A DNA stretch of 64,000 nt from Altererythrobacter sp. B11 (GCF_003569745.1 NZ_AP018498.1:1215001-1279000); one strand, 5' to 3'. Counted from the first letter of the stretch, positions 33,402-42,690 are shown. Program-made: numbers and translations. Notes: generated by a model not told the origin, from the letters alone.

Positions 33402-35846
33402 GTGCGGCTGGCCGGCATATTAATCCCGGTCGCGGTCGCCGGCGCGATAGCGCCGGCGACCGCCGAAGCCCGCGGCGTGACGCTGGACGTCCCGGCCGGG
33501 AGCGCCGCCGACGCCGCCGTTGTGATCGCCCGGCAGACGGGGATCAGCATCGTCATCGCAGATTCCGCCGTGGCGAAGCGCCGCGTCGGGCCCTGGCGCG
33601 GCACCTTCACGCCGCAGCAGGCGGTGGAGCGGCTGGCCCGCGCCGCCGGTGCCCGGGCGATCCCCGTGGGTACGCTGGGCTGGCGGCTGGTGGCGCGGGA
33701 GGCTGGCGCTTCGCCCCGCCGCGCCGCCCCCTCGGCCCCGCCACCTCCACCTCCGCCGCCGGAGGCAGTGGGCGCGCCGATCCTGGTGGTGGCGAGCAAG
33801 CGCGACACCCCGCTGGCGGAACTGGCCGGGCAGGTATCCATCCTCGATGGGGAGGAACTGACCTTCGGCGGTGTTGGCGGCACCGAGAAGATCAGCCAGC
33901 GGCTGGCCACTGTGTCTTCCACGCATCTCGGCAGCGGGCGCAACAAGCTGTTCATTCGCGGCATTGCCGATTCCAGCTTCACCGGGCCCACGCAGGCCAC
34001 GGTGGGGCAATATCTGGGCGATCTCAGGATCAGCTACAACGCTCCCGATCCCGACCTGCGCCTGTCCGACCTTGAGCGGGTGGAAGTGATGGAGGGGCCG
34101 CAGGGCACGCTCTACGGCGCCGGCTCGCTTGGTGGCATCATCCGCATGGTGCCGAACGCCCCCGAACCCGGCGTGTTCGTGGCTTCCGCCATGGTCGGCG
34201 GCAGCGCAACGCAGCACGGCGCGCCCGGCGGCGATGCCAGTGCCATGATGAATCTCCCGTTTGCAGGAGAGAATGGTGCCCTCCGCCTGTCGCTCGATGC
34301 CGAAAGCCAGGGTGGCTATATCGATAAGCCGGCGATGGGGCGCGATGATGTCAACCGCACCACCATCCTCGGCGGGCGAGCAGCCGCGCGGATGCGCATC
34401 GCGCCCGATTGGACTGTCGATGTAATTGCCGTCGGCCAGTCCAACCGTGGGCGGGATAGCCAATATACCGATCGCGGCGGGCCACCGCTCCAAAGCGCCT
34501 CGCCCATGCAGGAAGGCTTCGATGCCGATTATGCGCAGGCACAACTGGTCGTGTCCGGCCTGATCGGCGACATCCACTTCCGGTCCTCCACCGGCCGGAC
34601 ATGGCAGCAGCTGGAGGAGCGCTATGATGCCACGCTGCCCGACATGGAACCGCGGCTGTTCACCCAGAACAATGACACGCGGATGTTCGCCAACGAGACG
34701 CGGCTGTGGCAGCCGCTGGGCGACCAGTTCGGCTGGTTGCTCGGGGCAAGCTATACACACAATTCGACGCAGCTGACTCGCGAACTCGAAACGGAAGCCG
34801 TGGTCACCTCCACCGCCGGCGTCCGCAATGTGGTGGACGAGATCACGGTATATGGGGAGGCGAGCCTGCGCCTTTCCGACGGGCTGATTGCCACCGGCGG
34901 TGCCCGCATCACTGATTCCCATCTCGGCGGCGCGGGGGAAGATATCGCCCCCATGCTGGCGGCCGAGCTGCGCGGGGTGACCGCGGACCGCGGCGAGACG
35001 GTATTTCTCCCCTCAGGCTCGCTGGTCGCCACGGTACTGCCCCGGACCAACCTTTACCTCCGCTATCAGGAAGGTTTCCGCCCGGGCGGACTTTCCATTG
35101 ATGGCGAGATCGTGCGCCGCTTCCGCAACGATCATGTGCGCACCTTCGAAGTGGGCGCGCGCCACGGCCAGCCCGGCCGGGGGGATTTCGATCTCGCGGC
35201 CAGCATCTCCTACACAAGGTGGGACGATATCCAGGCCGACTTCATCGACCGGTCGGGCTTTCCGAGCACGGCGAATATTGGCGATGGCCGGATATGGAGC
35301 CTTACGCTGGCGGGCGGCGTTCGGTTGATGCCCGGCCTGCGGCTTGACGCGGGGATCAGCTATAACGACAGCGAGGTGAGCGAGCCCGATTTCCTGTTCG
35401 TATCGCTGGCCAGCCTGCCCGCCGTCGCCGCGCCGGAGCTGCCGGTGGGCACCGTGGTTTCGGACCTCGGACAGCAGCGCTATGCCGCGGCCTCGCAGCT
35501 TGGCCGCGTCCCGAACATTGCCGATATCAGTGCCCGCGCAGGCTTCTCCTGGGATCGGCCGCTGACCGACACGCTCGATCTCAGCGCGCGGGGATGGGCA
35601 AGTTATATCGGCAAGTCCCGCCTCGGCATCGGGCCTGAGCTGGGGGCGCTGCAGGGTGGTTATGTGGACAGCGGCCTAACCGTTCGGATCGGCCGGCCGA
35701 CGCTGGGAATCTCCGTGGGGCTTGCCAATATTGCGGACGTGCAGGGCAATCGCTTTGCGCTGGGCACCCCGTTCGCGATCGGGCGCGAGCAGATCACGCC
35801 GCTGCGCCCGCGCACGGTGCGGATCGGCCTCGACGCATCCTGGTAG
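33402..35846 (+). CDS. TonB-dependent receptor with N-terminal STN signalling domain
   Basis: An 814-residue outer-membrane transducer-type receptor (FecA-like). After a short signal sequence comes the STN domain (TLDVPAGSAADAAVVIARQT, QQAVERLARAAGARAI). A proline-rich linker of about ten prolines follows, then the TonB-box region ILVVASKRDT, the plug (LERVEVMEGPQGTLYGAGSL) and the barrel. The start is GTG 33402, three bases after the FecR stop. The STN domain passes ligand occupancy to FecR and the sigma factor. Ligand is unknown; ferric siderophore or haem is likely. Confidence 0.92.
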   Translation: MRLAGILIPVAVAGAIAPATAEARGVTLDVPAGSAADAAVVIARQTGISIVIADSAVAKRRVGPWRGTFTPQQAVERLARAAGARAIPVGTLGWRLVAREAGASPRRAAPSAPPPPPPPPEAVGAPILVVASKRDTPLAELAGQVSILDGEELTFGGVGGTEKISQRLATVSSTHLGSGRNKLFIRGIADSSFTGPTQATVGQYLGDLRISYNAPDPDLRLSDLERVEVMEGPQGTLYGAGSLGGIIRMVPNAPEPGVFVASAMVGGSATQHGAPGGDASAMMNLPFAGENGALRLSLDAESQGGYIDKPAMGRDDVNRTTILGGRAAARMRIAPDWTVDVIAVGQSNRGRDSQYTDRGGPPLQSASPMQEGFDADYAQAQLVVSGLIGDIHFRSSTGRTWQQLEERYDATLPDMEPRLFTQNNDTRMFANETRLWQPLGDQFGWLLGASYTHNSTQLTRELETEAVVTSTAGVRNVVDEITVYGEASLRLSDGLIATGGARITDSHLGGAGEDIAPMLAAELRGVTADRGETVFLPSGSLVATVLPRTNLYLRYQEGFRPGGLSIDGEIVRRFRNDHVRTFEVGARHGQPGRGDFDLAASISYTRWDDIQADFIDRSGFPSTANIGDGRIWSLTLAGGVRLMPGLRLDAGISYNDSEVSEPDFLFVSLASLPAVAAPELPVGTVVSDLGQQRYAAASQLGRVPNIADISARAGFSWDRPLTDTLDLSARGWASYIGKSRLGIGPELGALQGGYVDSGLTVRIGRPTLGISVGLANIADVQGNRFALGTPFAIGREQITPLRPRTVRIGLDASW

Positions 35847-35941
35847 CCGCTGCGGCGCGCGCCGCAGCCAAACGCCACCACCGCCAAGGCTTGCCGGGTG
35901 CGGCTCCGTCTCCCCTCTCGAATGACCGGAAGAGGGATTTG

Positions 35942-38900
35942 ATGCACCGCTATCTGCTTGCCACCACCGCGGCGCTGGCCATTGCCACGCCTGCTGCGGC
36001 GACGACTGTTTCCACCAAGCGGACCGATCCGCTGAGGACCTCCACCATCAACAACGGCGCGGCCGACGCGATTACGCTGGACGACAAGGGCTCGGTGGTT
36101 CTGACTGCCGGCACGGCGGTCACCATGGACAGCGACAACGCCGTCACCAACGGCGGCGCGATCAGCGTCGGCAATGCCGCAGGCGGTGCGGGTATCGTCG
36201 CCGCGGCTGGTACCAATGGGGACATCGTGAACACCGGTACGATCACCGTGGACGAAAGCTACACCCCGACGGATAGCGACAATGACGGTGATCTGGATGG
36301 CCCTTTCGCTATCGGGGCAAATCGCTTCGGCATCCGCACCGATGGCGCGCACACGGGCAAGGTCACCAATGGCGGCACGATCACCGTGGAAGGCAACCAG
36401 TCCGCCGGCATATGGCTGGGCGGGCCGCTGACCGGCACCTTCACCCACAGCGGGAAGACGCTGGTCACCGGCGACAATTCCGTGGGCGTTCGTGCCGGCG
36501 ATATCGCGGGCAATGTGCGGCTGGCCGGCTCCGTCACTGCGCAGGGCGCCAATTCCATGGGCGCGCAATTCACCGGGAACATCAATGGTGCGCTGGTGGT
36601 GCAAGGCGCGATCAGCGCCACTGGCTATCGCGCCACCACCGCGCCGTCGAACACCAGCAAGCTTGATGCCGACGACCTGCTGCAGGGCGGATCGGCACTG
36701 GTGGTGGAAGGCGATGTGACTGGCGGAATCCTGCTGGCAGTCGCGCCTGCCGATACGGATTCGGCGAAGGACGACGAGGATGGCGACGGGATCAAGGATG
36801 CCGAGGAAGGCAACGCCCTGGTCACCTCCTTCGGTGCGGCACCGGCGATGGTGATCGGCGCGCAGTCGCGGGACATCACCATCGGTTCCGTCGCGGGCAC
36901 GGCCAGCGGTTATGGCCTGATCGTGGACGGCGTCGTGGCCGGCAAGGGCGTCTATCCGGGCGTGGATGGCAATGGGCTGGTGATCGGCGGGCGCGGCGGC
37001 GCGGTGACCATTGCGAAGGGCATTGGTATCGCGGGCTCGGTGACGGCCGATTCCGCTGGGGCCAATGCTACCGCTCTCCGGCTGGGCGCAGGTGCGGCGA
37101 CGCCGGAAATGCACGTTTCGGGCACCATCTCCGCCACCGGGGCAGCCAGCGCGGACAAGGCCGCGCGGGCGCTGGTTATCGATACCGGTGCCAGTCTTCC
37201 TACCCTGCGCAACAGCGGCACGATCAAGGCTGCTGCCACGGGCAAGGAAGGCGTGGCCACGGCGATCCTTGACCAGAGCGGCGGCCTTGCCCTGATCGAG
37301 AACAGCGGGACGATCTCTGCGACGGGTCCTGAGGGATCGACCGGGGCGCGCGTCGCCATCGATCTTTCCGCAAACGCTACGGGCGCTACGATCCGCCAGA
37401 CGGAAGTCGCCGCCGGAAAGACTGCGCCTGCGATCCTCGGCGACGTGCGGTTCGGTGCGGGGAACGACCGGCTGGAGGTTGCCGACGGCACTGTGGCCGG
37501 CACCGTCACCTTCGGAAGCGGGGCCAACACGCTCGCCCTCTCGGGCGATGCCCGGCAGAGCGGAACGCTGGTGTTCGGCGCGGGGAACGACAGCGTGACG
37601 CTGGCGGGCTCCGCCGGCTTCAACGGCACGGCCGATTTCGGCGGCGGGGCGGATACGCTGACCCTCGGCGGAACCTCCTATTTCTCCGGTACGCTGGTCA
37701 ACGCCACCGGACTGGCCGTGAATGTGACGGGCGGGGTGCTGGACATTACCAAGCCCGCTTCGATCGCGTCGTTGAATGTCGGCGCCTCGGGAACATTGGT
37801 GGCCACGCTGGACAAGACGGCGGGCGCGGGGTCGCTCTACAGCGTCTCCGGCACGGCCAGCTTCGCCAAGGGTTCGCAGCTGGCTCTTCGCATTTCCGAT
37901 ACGGACAATGCCGAAGGGCATTATGTGGTGCTGGAGGCCGGGTCACTGGAAGGCGTGGGCGATCTGGAAACGACCGCCGACACCATCCCCTTCATGTTCA
38001 AGGCCAAGCTGGACAGCGGTGCGCCCGCCAACCAGATCGCCGTCGACATCTCGCGCCGTACCACGGCGGAGCTCGGCCTAAACCGTTCGCAAAGCGCGGC
38101 CTACGGCGCCATCTTCCAGGCACTGGGCCAGGACGATGATATCGAACAGGTGTTCCTTGGCATCACTGACGGCGACCAGTTTCGTTCGGCTGTGCGGCAG
38201 CTCCTCCCCGATCACGCCGGCGGCGTGTTCGAAGGGCTGAGCCTCGGCGCGCGCGCCTTCGCCCGCCGGGTGGCCGACCCGCAGAGCCCGGTCTATTCGC
38301 TCGGCGGCCTCGATGTCATCGTCAGTTCCGCCTTCTGGAGCATGGACAAGTCCGAAGGGCTGACCTCCGCCTATGATGTGGACGGGCTCGGCTTCTCGGC
38401 CGCGGGCGAAGTGGATACGGGCCTCGGCGCATTCGGCGTTTCGGCCAGCTGGCTGTGGAACGAGACCACCAACGGGTCCGACAATCACCTCGTGCAGTCG
38501 GATACCTATGAGTTGGCAGCCTATTGGCGCGGGAACTGGGGCGGCTTCACCGCCTATGGCCGCGGCTCCTACGGCCTCGCCAGCTTCCGCGGGCGGCGCA
38601 GCTTCTTCGGCGCTGCCGGCACCAAGCAGATCGAACGCAATTCCACCGCCAAGTGGGATGGCACCATGGTGACCTTCAGCGGCGGCGCTTCCTACGAAAG
38701 CGGCAAGTATCTGTTTTTCCGCCCGGCCGTGCCCTTCGACTACACGAAGCTGGACGAGGACGGCTACACCGACAAGGGCGGCGGCAAGGGGCTCGACCTC
38801 GTCGTGGCGGATCGCAAGAGCGACGAATTCGCAGCGAACGGCGGCCTCACCGTGGGCGTGAACTTCCTCGGCGCTGGCCGCACGGACAGCAACTGGTTCC

Positions 38901-39142
38901 GCGTGGAGGGCGAGGGCGGCTGGCGCGAGATCGTCGGCGGTTCGCTCGGCGCCACCACTGCCCACTTCGCCGGAGGGGAGGACTTCACCCTCGATCCCGA
39001 ACAGCCGGACAGCGGTTGGTACGGCCGCCTGCGCGCCGTCGGTGGCAGCCGCGTGTTCGAGATGAGCGGAGAGGCCGGGGCCGAGAAGCAGTATGACGGG
39101 ACCGCGCTTTCGCTGCGTGGGACCTTGCGGATGGCGTTCTGA
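35942..39142 (+). CDS. Autotransporter (type Va) with beta-helix passenger and Ca-binding-like loops
   Basis: A 1066-residue surface protein. A signal peptide ends at about residue 20 (ATPAAA). The passenger carries repeated rungs such as NTGTITVDE, NGGTITVEGNQSAGIW and SGTISATG, typical of a right-handed beta-helix. The last ~270 residues form a translocator barrel (LSLGARAFARRVA) ending in the outer-membrane sorting residue Phe (TLRMAF). Two Asp-rich loops at about 110-120 (TDSDNDGDLDG) and 271-289 (DDEDGDGIKDAEE) resemble calcium-binding repeats. The start at 35942 is chosen for its signal peptide. Role could be adhesion or a surface enzyme; no catalytic motif was seen. Confidence 0.9.
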   Translation: MHRYLLATTAALAIATPAAATTVSTKRTDPLRTSTINNGAADAITLDDKGSVVLTAGTAVTMDSDNAVTNGGAISVGNAAGGAGIVAAAGTNGDIVNTGTITVDESYTPTDSDNDGDLDGPFAIGANRFGIRTDGAHTGKVTNGGTITVEGNQSAGIWLGGPLTGTFTHSGKTLVTGDNSVGVRAGDIAGNVRLAGSVTAQGANSMGAQFTGNINGALVVQGAISATGYRATTAPSNTSKLDADDLLQGGSALVVEGDVTGGILLAVAPADTDSAKDDEDGDGIKDAEEGNALVTSFGAAPAMVIGAQSRDITIGSVAGTASGYGLIVDGVVAGKGVYPGVDGNGLVIGGRGGAVTIAKGIGIAGSVTADSAGANATALRLGAGAATPEMHVSGTISATGAASADKAARALVIDTGASLPTLRNSGTIKAAATGKEGVATAILDQSGGLALIENSGTISATGPEGSTGARVAIDLSANATGATIRQTEVAAGKTAPAILGDVRFGAGNDRLEVADGTVAGTVTFGSGANTLALSGDARQSGTLVFGAGNDSVTLAGSAGFNGTADFGGGADTLTLGGTSYFSGTLVNATGLAVNVTGGVLDITKPASIASLNVGASGTLVATLDKTAGAGSLYSVSGTASFAKGSQLALRISDTDNAEGHYVVLEAGSLEGVGDLETTADTIPFMFKAKLDSGAPANQIAVDISRRTTAELGLNRSQSAAYGAIFQALGQDDDIEQVFLGITDGDQFRSAVRQLLPDHAGGVFEGLSLGARAFARRVADPQSPVYSLGGLDVIVSSAFWSMDKSEGLTSAYDVDGLGFSAAGEVDTGLGAFGVSASWLWNETTNGSDNHLVQSDTYELAAYWRGNWGGFTAYGRGSYGLASFRGRRSFFGAAGTKQIERNSTAKWDGTMVTFSGGASYESGKYLFFRPAVPFDYTKLDEDGYTDKGGGKGLDLVVADRKSDEFAANGGLTVGVNFLGAGRTDSNWFRVEGEGGWREIVGGSLGATTAHFAGGEDFTLDPEQPDSGWYGRLRAVGGSRVFEMSGEAGAEKQYDGTALSLRGTLRMAF

Positions 39143-39150
39143 CGCCAGTC

Positions 39151-39187
39151 GGCGGCGGATTGCGCGCCCCCCGCGCGGTCCGCCGCC
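39151..39187 (+). terminator. Long hairpin after the autotransporter gene
   Basis: A 16-base arm beginning GGCGGCGGAT pairs fully with a matching arm ending GTCCGCCGCC, with two G-U wobbles in the plus-strand RNA and a 5-base C loop. It starts 8 bases after the stop. No U-tract follows, so it may act as a processing or transcript-end structure rather than a standard terminator. Confidence 0.5.
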
Positions 39188-39299
39188 GGCGAACCCTCTC
39201 CTGCCGCCGGCCCCTGTCCCCACCCCCCGACGGCCGGCGGCGGGGGAACCCCTGACTCGGTTGCTGACACACGCGGCGTGAGCGCCTATTGCAACGGCC

Positions 39300-39704
39300 A
39301 TGCAGCGCCTGCGCAATTGTTTACTCCTGCACGGCCGGCTGGCCGCCCTGCTGGTGGCAGTCGCGCTGGCGCTGAAGCTGCTGATTCCGGCCGGCTACAT
39401 GATTACGCCGGCGGCCGGTGGGGTGGCCACCATCACCATCTGTTCAGCCAGCACCGGCACGGTGGATCTGCGCGGGATCGCCGTTCCGCTTCGCGATGAT
39501 GGCGGCAAGGGGCAGGCGCACAAGCAGGGATCCTGCAACTTTACCGCCCTCGCCAAGGCTGCTGCCGGCGGCGCCGCGCTGCCGTTGCTGGTGCTGTCCC
39601 TCTCCTTTGCACTGCTGTTGCAAAGCGCGCCTGTCCCCCTGCCGGCGCTGCTGCGGCTGGCGCGCCTGCGCCCGCCGCTGCGCGGGCCCCCGACCCGGGC
39701 CTGA
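39300..39704 (+). CDS. DUF2946-like membrane protein of a copper locus
   Basis: A 134-residue protein with an N-terminal hydrophobic segment (LAALLVAVALALKLLIPAGY) and a second near residues 92-115 (LPLLVLSLSFALLLQS). The spacing with TICSASTGT and QGSCNF resembles DUF2946-type proteins often found beside copper chaperone genes. It is followed on the same strand by PCu(A)C and SCO1 genes, which supports a part in copper handling. The mature function is unknown. Confidence 0.72.
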   Translation: MQRLRNCLLLHGRLAALLVAVALALKLLIPAGYMITPAAGGVATITICSASTGTVDLRGIAVPLRDDGGKGQAHKQGSCNFTALAKAAAGGAALPLLVLSLSFALLLQSAPVPLPALLRLARLRPPLRGPPTRA

Positions 39705-39765
39705 GTCACCCCAGCAGCTTTTTTCCGTGGCGGCACCGCCCGCGGCATGTTTTTCGGAGATCACC

Positions 39766-40329
39766 ATGTATCGCATTCCCCTGCGCGCGGCTGCGCGCCC
39801 CCTGCCTGCCATGCTGGCGCTTGCCGGCGCGGCCCTGCTGGCCGGCTGCAATGGCACGCCGACCGAGGAAACCAGCCACATCACGATCACCGACCCCTGG
39901 TCGCGCGAGACGGCGCCGGGGCAGGAGGTCGGCGGCGCCTTCATGACCATCACCAACAGCGGCAATGCCGCGGACCGGCTGGTTTCGGGCGAGAGCTCCG
40001 TCGTCACGGAGGTGCAGCTTCACACCATGTCGATGGATCAGGGCGTGATGAAGATGCGCCAGGTGGATGGCGGGCTGGAGATCCCGGCCGGCGGCACCGT
40101 TACGCTCGCGCCCGGCGGCTATCACCTGATGCTGACGGGCCTCACCCAGCCGCTGGAGCAGGGCCGCCCCATCCCGCTGACGCTGCATTTCGAGCGCGCG
40201 GGCGATGTCGAGATCCAGCTGCCCGTCGGCCCCATCGGCGCGACCGGCCCCGGCACAGCGACGGCTTCAGCCAGCCAAGCCCCCGACGCCGCCATGGATC
40301 ACGCGGGAATGGAGATGCAGCATGATTGA
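39766..40329 (+). CDS. Periplasmic copper chaperone PCu(A)C
   Basis: A 187-residue lipoprotein-type chaperone (lipobox LLAGC) delivering Cu(I) to the Cu-A site of cytochrome c oxidase. Metal-ligand segments are SSVVTEVQLHTMSMDQGVMK and PGGYHLMLTGL, i.e. the H-x(n)-M-x(n)-H-x-M pattern of DUF461. The C-terminus adds a Met/His-rich tail (MDHAGMEMQHD) that could bind more copper. The start at 39766 follows GGAGATCACC. The stop overlaps the SCO1 gene. Confidence 0.92.
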   Translation: MYRIPLRAAARPLPAMLALAGAALLAGCNGTPTEETSHITITDPWSRETAPGQEVGGAFMTITNSGNAADRLVSGESSVVTEVQLHTMSMDQGVMKMRQVDGGLEIPAGGTVTLAPGGYHLMLTGLTQPLEQGRPIPLTLHFERAGDVEIQLPVGPIGATGPGTATASASQAPDAAMDHAGMEMQHD

Positions 40330-40939
40330 CGCAGGCGCCAAAAGCCGGCTCGGCAAGCTGCGGCTGGTGCTGTGGGCCGGGGTATTCCTGGTGGCCGGCA
40401 TCGCCCTGTCGCTGTGGTTCACCGGCTCACGCCCGGCCGCCGAGCAGGCGACCGATTACGGGGATAGCGTCGGCGGGCCGTTCGAAATGGTGGCCTCGGA
40501 CGGGTCGACCGTCACCGACAAGACACTCGCCGGCAAGCCCTATGCCATCTTCTTCGGCTTCACCCGCTGCCCCGACGTCTGCCCCACCACGCTGGCGCGC
40601 ATGGCCCGGCTGCGGCAGGAACTCGGCCCCGATGGGGAGAAGTTCCGGCTGGTGTTCGTCTCCGTCGATCCCGAACATGACAAGCCGGAGGATGTGGGCC
40701 GCTATGTCGATCTCTTCGCCACGCCCATCCTCGGGCTTACCGGCAGCGAGAGGCAGCTGGCGCAAATCGTGAAGGCCTATCACGTCTATTACCAGAAGGT
40801 GCCGGAGGGGGACGATTACACGATCGACCACTCGGCCGGCGTCTATCTGATGGACGCAAAGGGCAAGCTGCGATCCATGATCGACTATCAGGAGGACGAC
40901 GAGGCTGCGCTCGCCAAGCTCAGGAACCTGATCGCCTGA
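40322..40939 (+). CDS. SCO1/SenC-family cytochrome oxidase assembly protein
   Basis: A 205-residue membrane-anchored thioredoxin-fold protein. One N-terminal helix (LRLVLWAGVFLVAGIALSLW) is followed by the copper motif CPDVC and a later His in DYTIDHSAGVYLMD. It delivers copper to subunit II of the aa3 oxidase together with PCu(A)C, whose stop it overlaps by 8 bases. The fold markers FFGFTRCPDVCPTTL and VFVSVDPEHDKPEDVGRYVD are intact. Confidence 0.94.
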   Translation: MIDAGAKSRLGKLRLVLWAGVFLVAGIALSLWFTGSRPAAEQATDYGDSVGGPFEMVASDGSTVTDKTLAGKPYAIFFGFTRCPDVCPTTLARMARLRQELGPDGEKFRLVFVSVDPEHDKPEDVGRYVDLFATPILGLTGSERQLAQIVKAYHVYYQKVPEGDDYTIDHSAGVYLMDAKGKLRSMIDYQEDDEAALAKLRNLIA

Positions 40940-41045
40940 AGCGGGCCGCGCGGGGTTGGAGCGGCACGGCGCCGCTCTGCCCTGCTGCCACGGCGGTTTG
41001 TCGATGTGGACCGTCGGCCTTCCCTGTTACGCTTCGGGCGTGCGC

Positions 41046-41348
41046 TCAGCGCTTGCGGACAAACTCGGCGCGCAGCACGAGGCCCTTAATGCCCTCGTAC
41101 CGGCAGTCGATCTCCTGTGGGTCCCCGGTCAGGCGGATCGATTTGATGAGCGTGCCGCGCTTCAGCGTCTGGCCGGCGCCCTTGACGTCGAGATCCTTGA
41201 TGAGCGTTACCTGATCCCCGTCAGCCAGCAAATTGCCCACTGCGTCGCGCACCTCCACCTGCTCGGCAAGCTGGCGCTTTGCCGCCAGCTCGGAGGCCGG
41301 CATCCACTCGCCGCTCTCCTCGTCATAGACATAATCGTCGTCGGACAT
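41046..41348 (-). CDS. PhnA/YjdM-like protein lacking the zinc ribbon
   Basis: A 100-residue soluble protein whose C-terminal two thirds (VRDAVGNLLADGDQVTLIKD, then LDVKGAGQTLKRGTLIKSIR and DCRYEGIKGLVLRAEFV) match the PhnA/YjdM domain, an SH3-like barrel. The family's N-terminal four-cysteine ribbon is replaced by the acidic MSDDDYVYDEESGEWMPASE. The family name refers to phosphonate utilisation but its function is unresolved. It stands alone between the SCO1 gene and the MarR gene. Confidence 0.85.
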   Translation of the reverse strand: MSDDDYVYDEESGEWMPASELAAKRQLAEQVEVRDAVGNLLADGDQVTLIKDLDVKGAGQTLKRGTLIKSIRLTGDPQEIDCRYEGIKGLVLRAEFVRKR

Positions 41349-41485
41349 GCGGTCTCCTTGTCGGTGCGCGTTGTAAGCCAGGCCCCATAGGCCGCGCGCC
41401 GAGCCATTACCATGCCGGACGACCGCGGACTCGGTCAGCCGGCGAACTGCCGGTGGCTACGCAACCGAATGGCCCTGGAACTGCA

Positions 41486-41950
41486 TTATTCGCCGGCGGA
41501 TGTTTCGAGCCTCGTCCGTAGTGCCGACAGCACGCGTTGTGCGGCCCGGATATCCTCGGCAGGCAGTCCCTCCGCCAATTCCCGTACCAGCGGATCGTAG
41601 AAGCTGATCGCGGCCTCGTAGGTCTGCTGCCCCTTGGGGGTCAGCACGACAAGCTGTGCCCGCTTGTGATGCGGGTTGAGCTCGAACGACACTAGTCCCT
41701 CTTTCTCAAGGTCGTTCACGATCCGCTGCACGTTCTGCCGGTTCGCCCCGAGATCGCGCGCCAGCCAGGCCACCGGCTGAGGTCGGTCGGCCTGAACGAT
41801 CGCGCCGAGGATCTGCCAGCGGGCGCTCGTGAGGCCGAGCGGTGACACGATGCGGTCGCCCCATGCGAGTGTGGCATTGTTGGTCCGGAACATGGTCAGG
41901 ATCAGTTCGGTCAACGCTTCTGCTTTCGACTGTCCGCTCGAGCGCGGCAT
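41486..41950 (-). CDS. MarR-family transcriptional regulator
   Basis: A 154-residue dimeric winged-helix repressor. The recognition part is SARWQILGAIVQADRPQPVA, then WLARDLGANRQNVQRIVNDL, followed by the wing EKEGLVSFELNPHHKRAQLV. It is divergent from a small membrane-protein gene, and a perfect palindrome lies between them. The usual arrangement is repression of both genes with release by a small phenolic or oxidative ligand; the ligand is unknown. Confidence 0.92.
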   Translation of the reverse strand: MPRSSGQSKAEALTELILTMFRTNNATLAWGDRIVSPLGLTSARWQILGAIVQADRPQPVAWLARDLGANRQNVQRIVNDLEKEGLVSFELNPHHKRAQLVVLTPKGQQTYEAAISFYDPLVRELAEGLPAEDIRAAQRVLSALRTRLETSAGE

Positions 41951-41969
41951 ATGACACCTTCCATTTATA

Positions 41970-41987
41970 TTGACATCATCATGTCAA
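41970..41987. promoter_or_regulatory. Perfect palindrome, probable MarR operator
   Basis: TTGACATCATCATGTCAA has 7-base perfect arms and lies between the divergent MarR and membrane-protein genes, 20 bases from the MarR start. A TTGACA -35-like sequence is embedded in it, so binding would block initiation. Confidence 0.7.
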
Positions 41988-42030
41988 ATATGCTTCATGG
42001 TTCCAATATCGCAATTAAGGACGCGTGACC

Positions 42031-42483
42031 ATGAAAAAGCTGATTCATCCCATAGCGGGCGCAATCGCGCTGCTGACGATTGCGACCTTCTGGCTTTCGA
42101 CGGCGCTCAGCGAAGTGGTCGGTTCGAAGGAAGCGATCGTGGCCGTCAAGACGGCGATCCCGTGGGGGTTCCTGCTGCTCGTGCCCGCTCTTGCCGTTAC
42201 GGGCGGAACGGGCTTTTCGCTGGCAGGGGGGCGGAAGGTGGGACTGGTCGCCGCCAAACTGAAGCGCATGCCGTTCATCGCCGCCAATGGATTGCTGGTG
42301 CTCATCCCATGCGCGCTGTTCCTCGCCTCGAAGGCCAAAGCGGCGGATTTCGATACGGCGTTCTACGGGGTGCAGGCGCTCGAACTGGCTGCAGGCGCGG
42401 CCAACCTGATCCTCCTTTGCCTTAACATGCGCGACGGGTTCAGAATGACCGGGCGGTTGAAAGTCCGGAGGACAAGCGCGTAG
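42031..42483 (+). CDS. Four-helix membrane protein, probable MarR target
   Basis: A 150-residue inner-membrane protein with about four hydrophobic helices (HPIAGAIALLTIATFWLSTA, WGFLLLVPALAVTGGTGF, FIAANGLLVLIPCALFLASK, ALELAAGAANLILLCLNM). I do not recognise a named family. The ATG at 42031 is used; a GTG two codons earlier (42025) is equally possible. It is divergent from the MarR gene across the palindrome, so it is probably the regulated transporter or stress protein. Confidence 0.78.
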   Translation: MKKLIHPIAGAIALLTIATFWLSTALSEVVGSKEAIVAVKTAIPWGFLLLVPALAVTGGTGFSLAGGRKVGLVAAKLKRMPFIAANGLLVLIPCALFLASKAKAADFDTAFYGVQALELAAGAANLILLCLNMRDGFRMTGRLKVRRTSA

Positions 42484-42690
42484 CGGTGAATTCGGCTTAC
42501 GTGCCTAAAGACCTCCTCGATCCTCCTCGGCCCTTTCCCATCTGGATCGTCGCGAAACCACCCGCTCTCGGCGTTCGGGCGGCGTGGCAGTCCATGTTTG
42601 AACCTGCTGATCTCTTTGGCTCATTAACGAAGGGCAGCTTTCAACGAGCTGATTGGGGTATGCTCTCACGTCGGCCCAAGTCGCAGTCGC

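Noticed and set aside
41970-42425. A 151-codon plus-strand frame overlapping the MarR target gene
   Set aside because: It begins inside the operator palindrome and is Arg/Gly-rich; the other frame gives a regular four-helix membrane protein.
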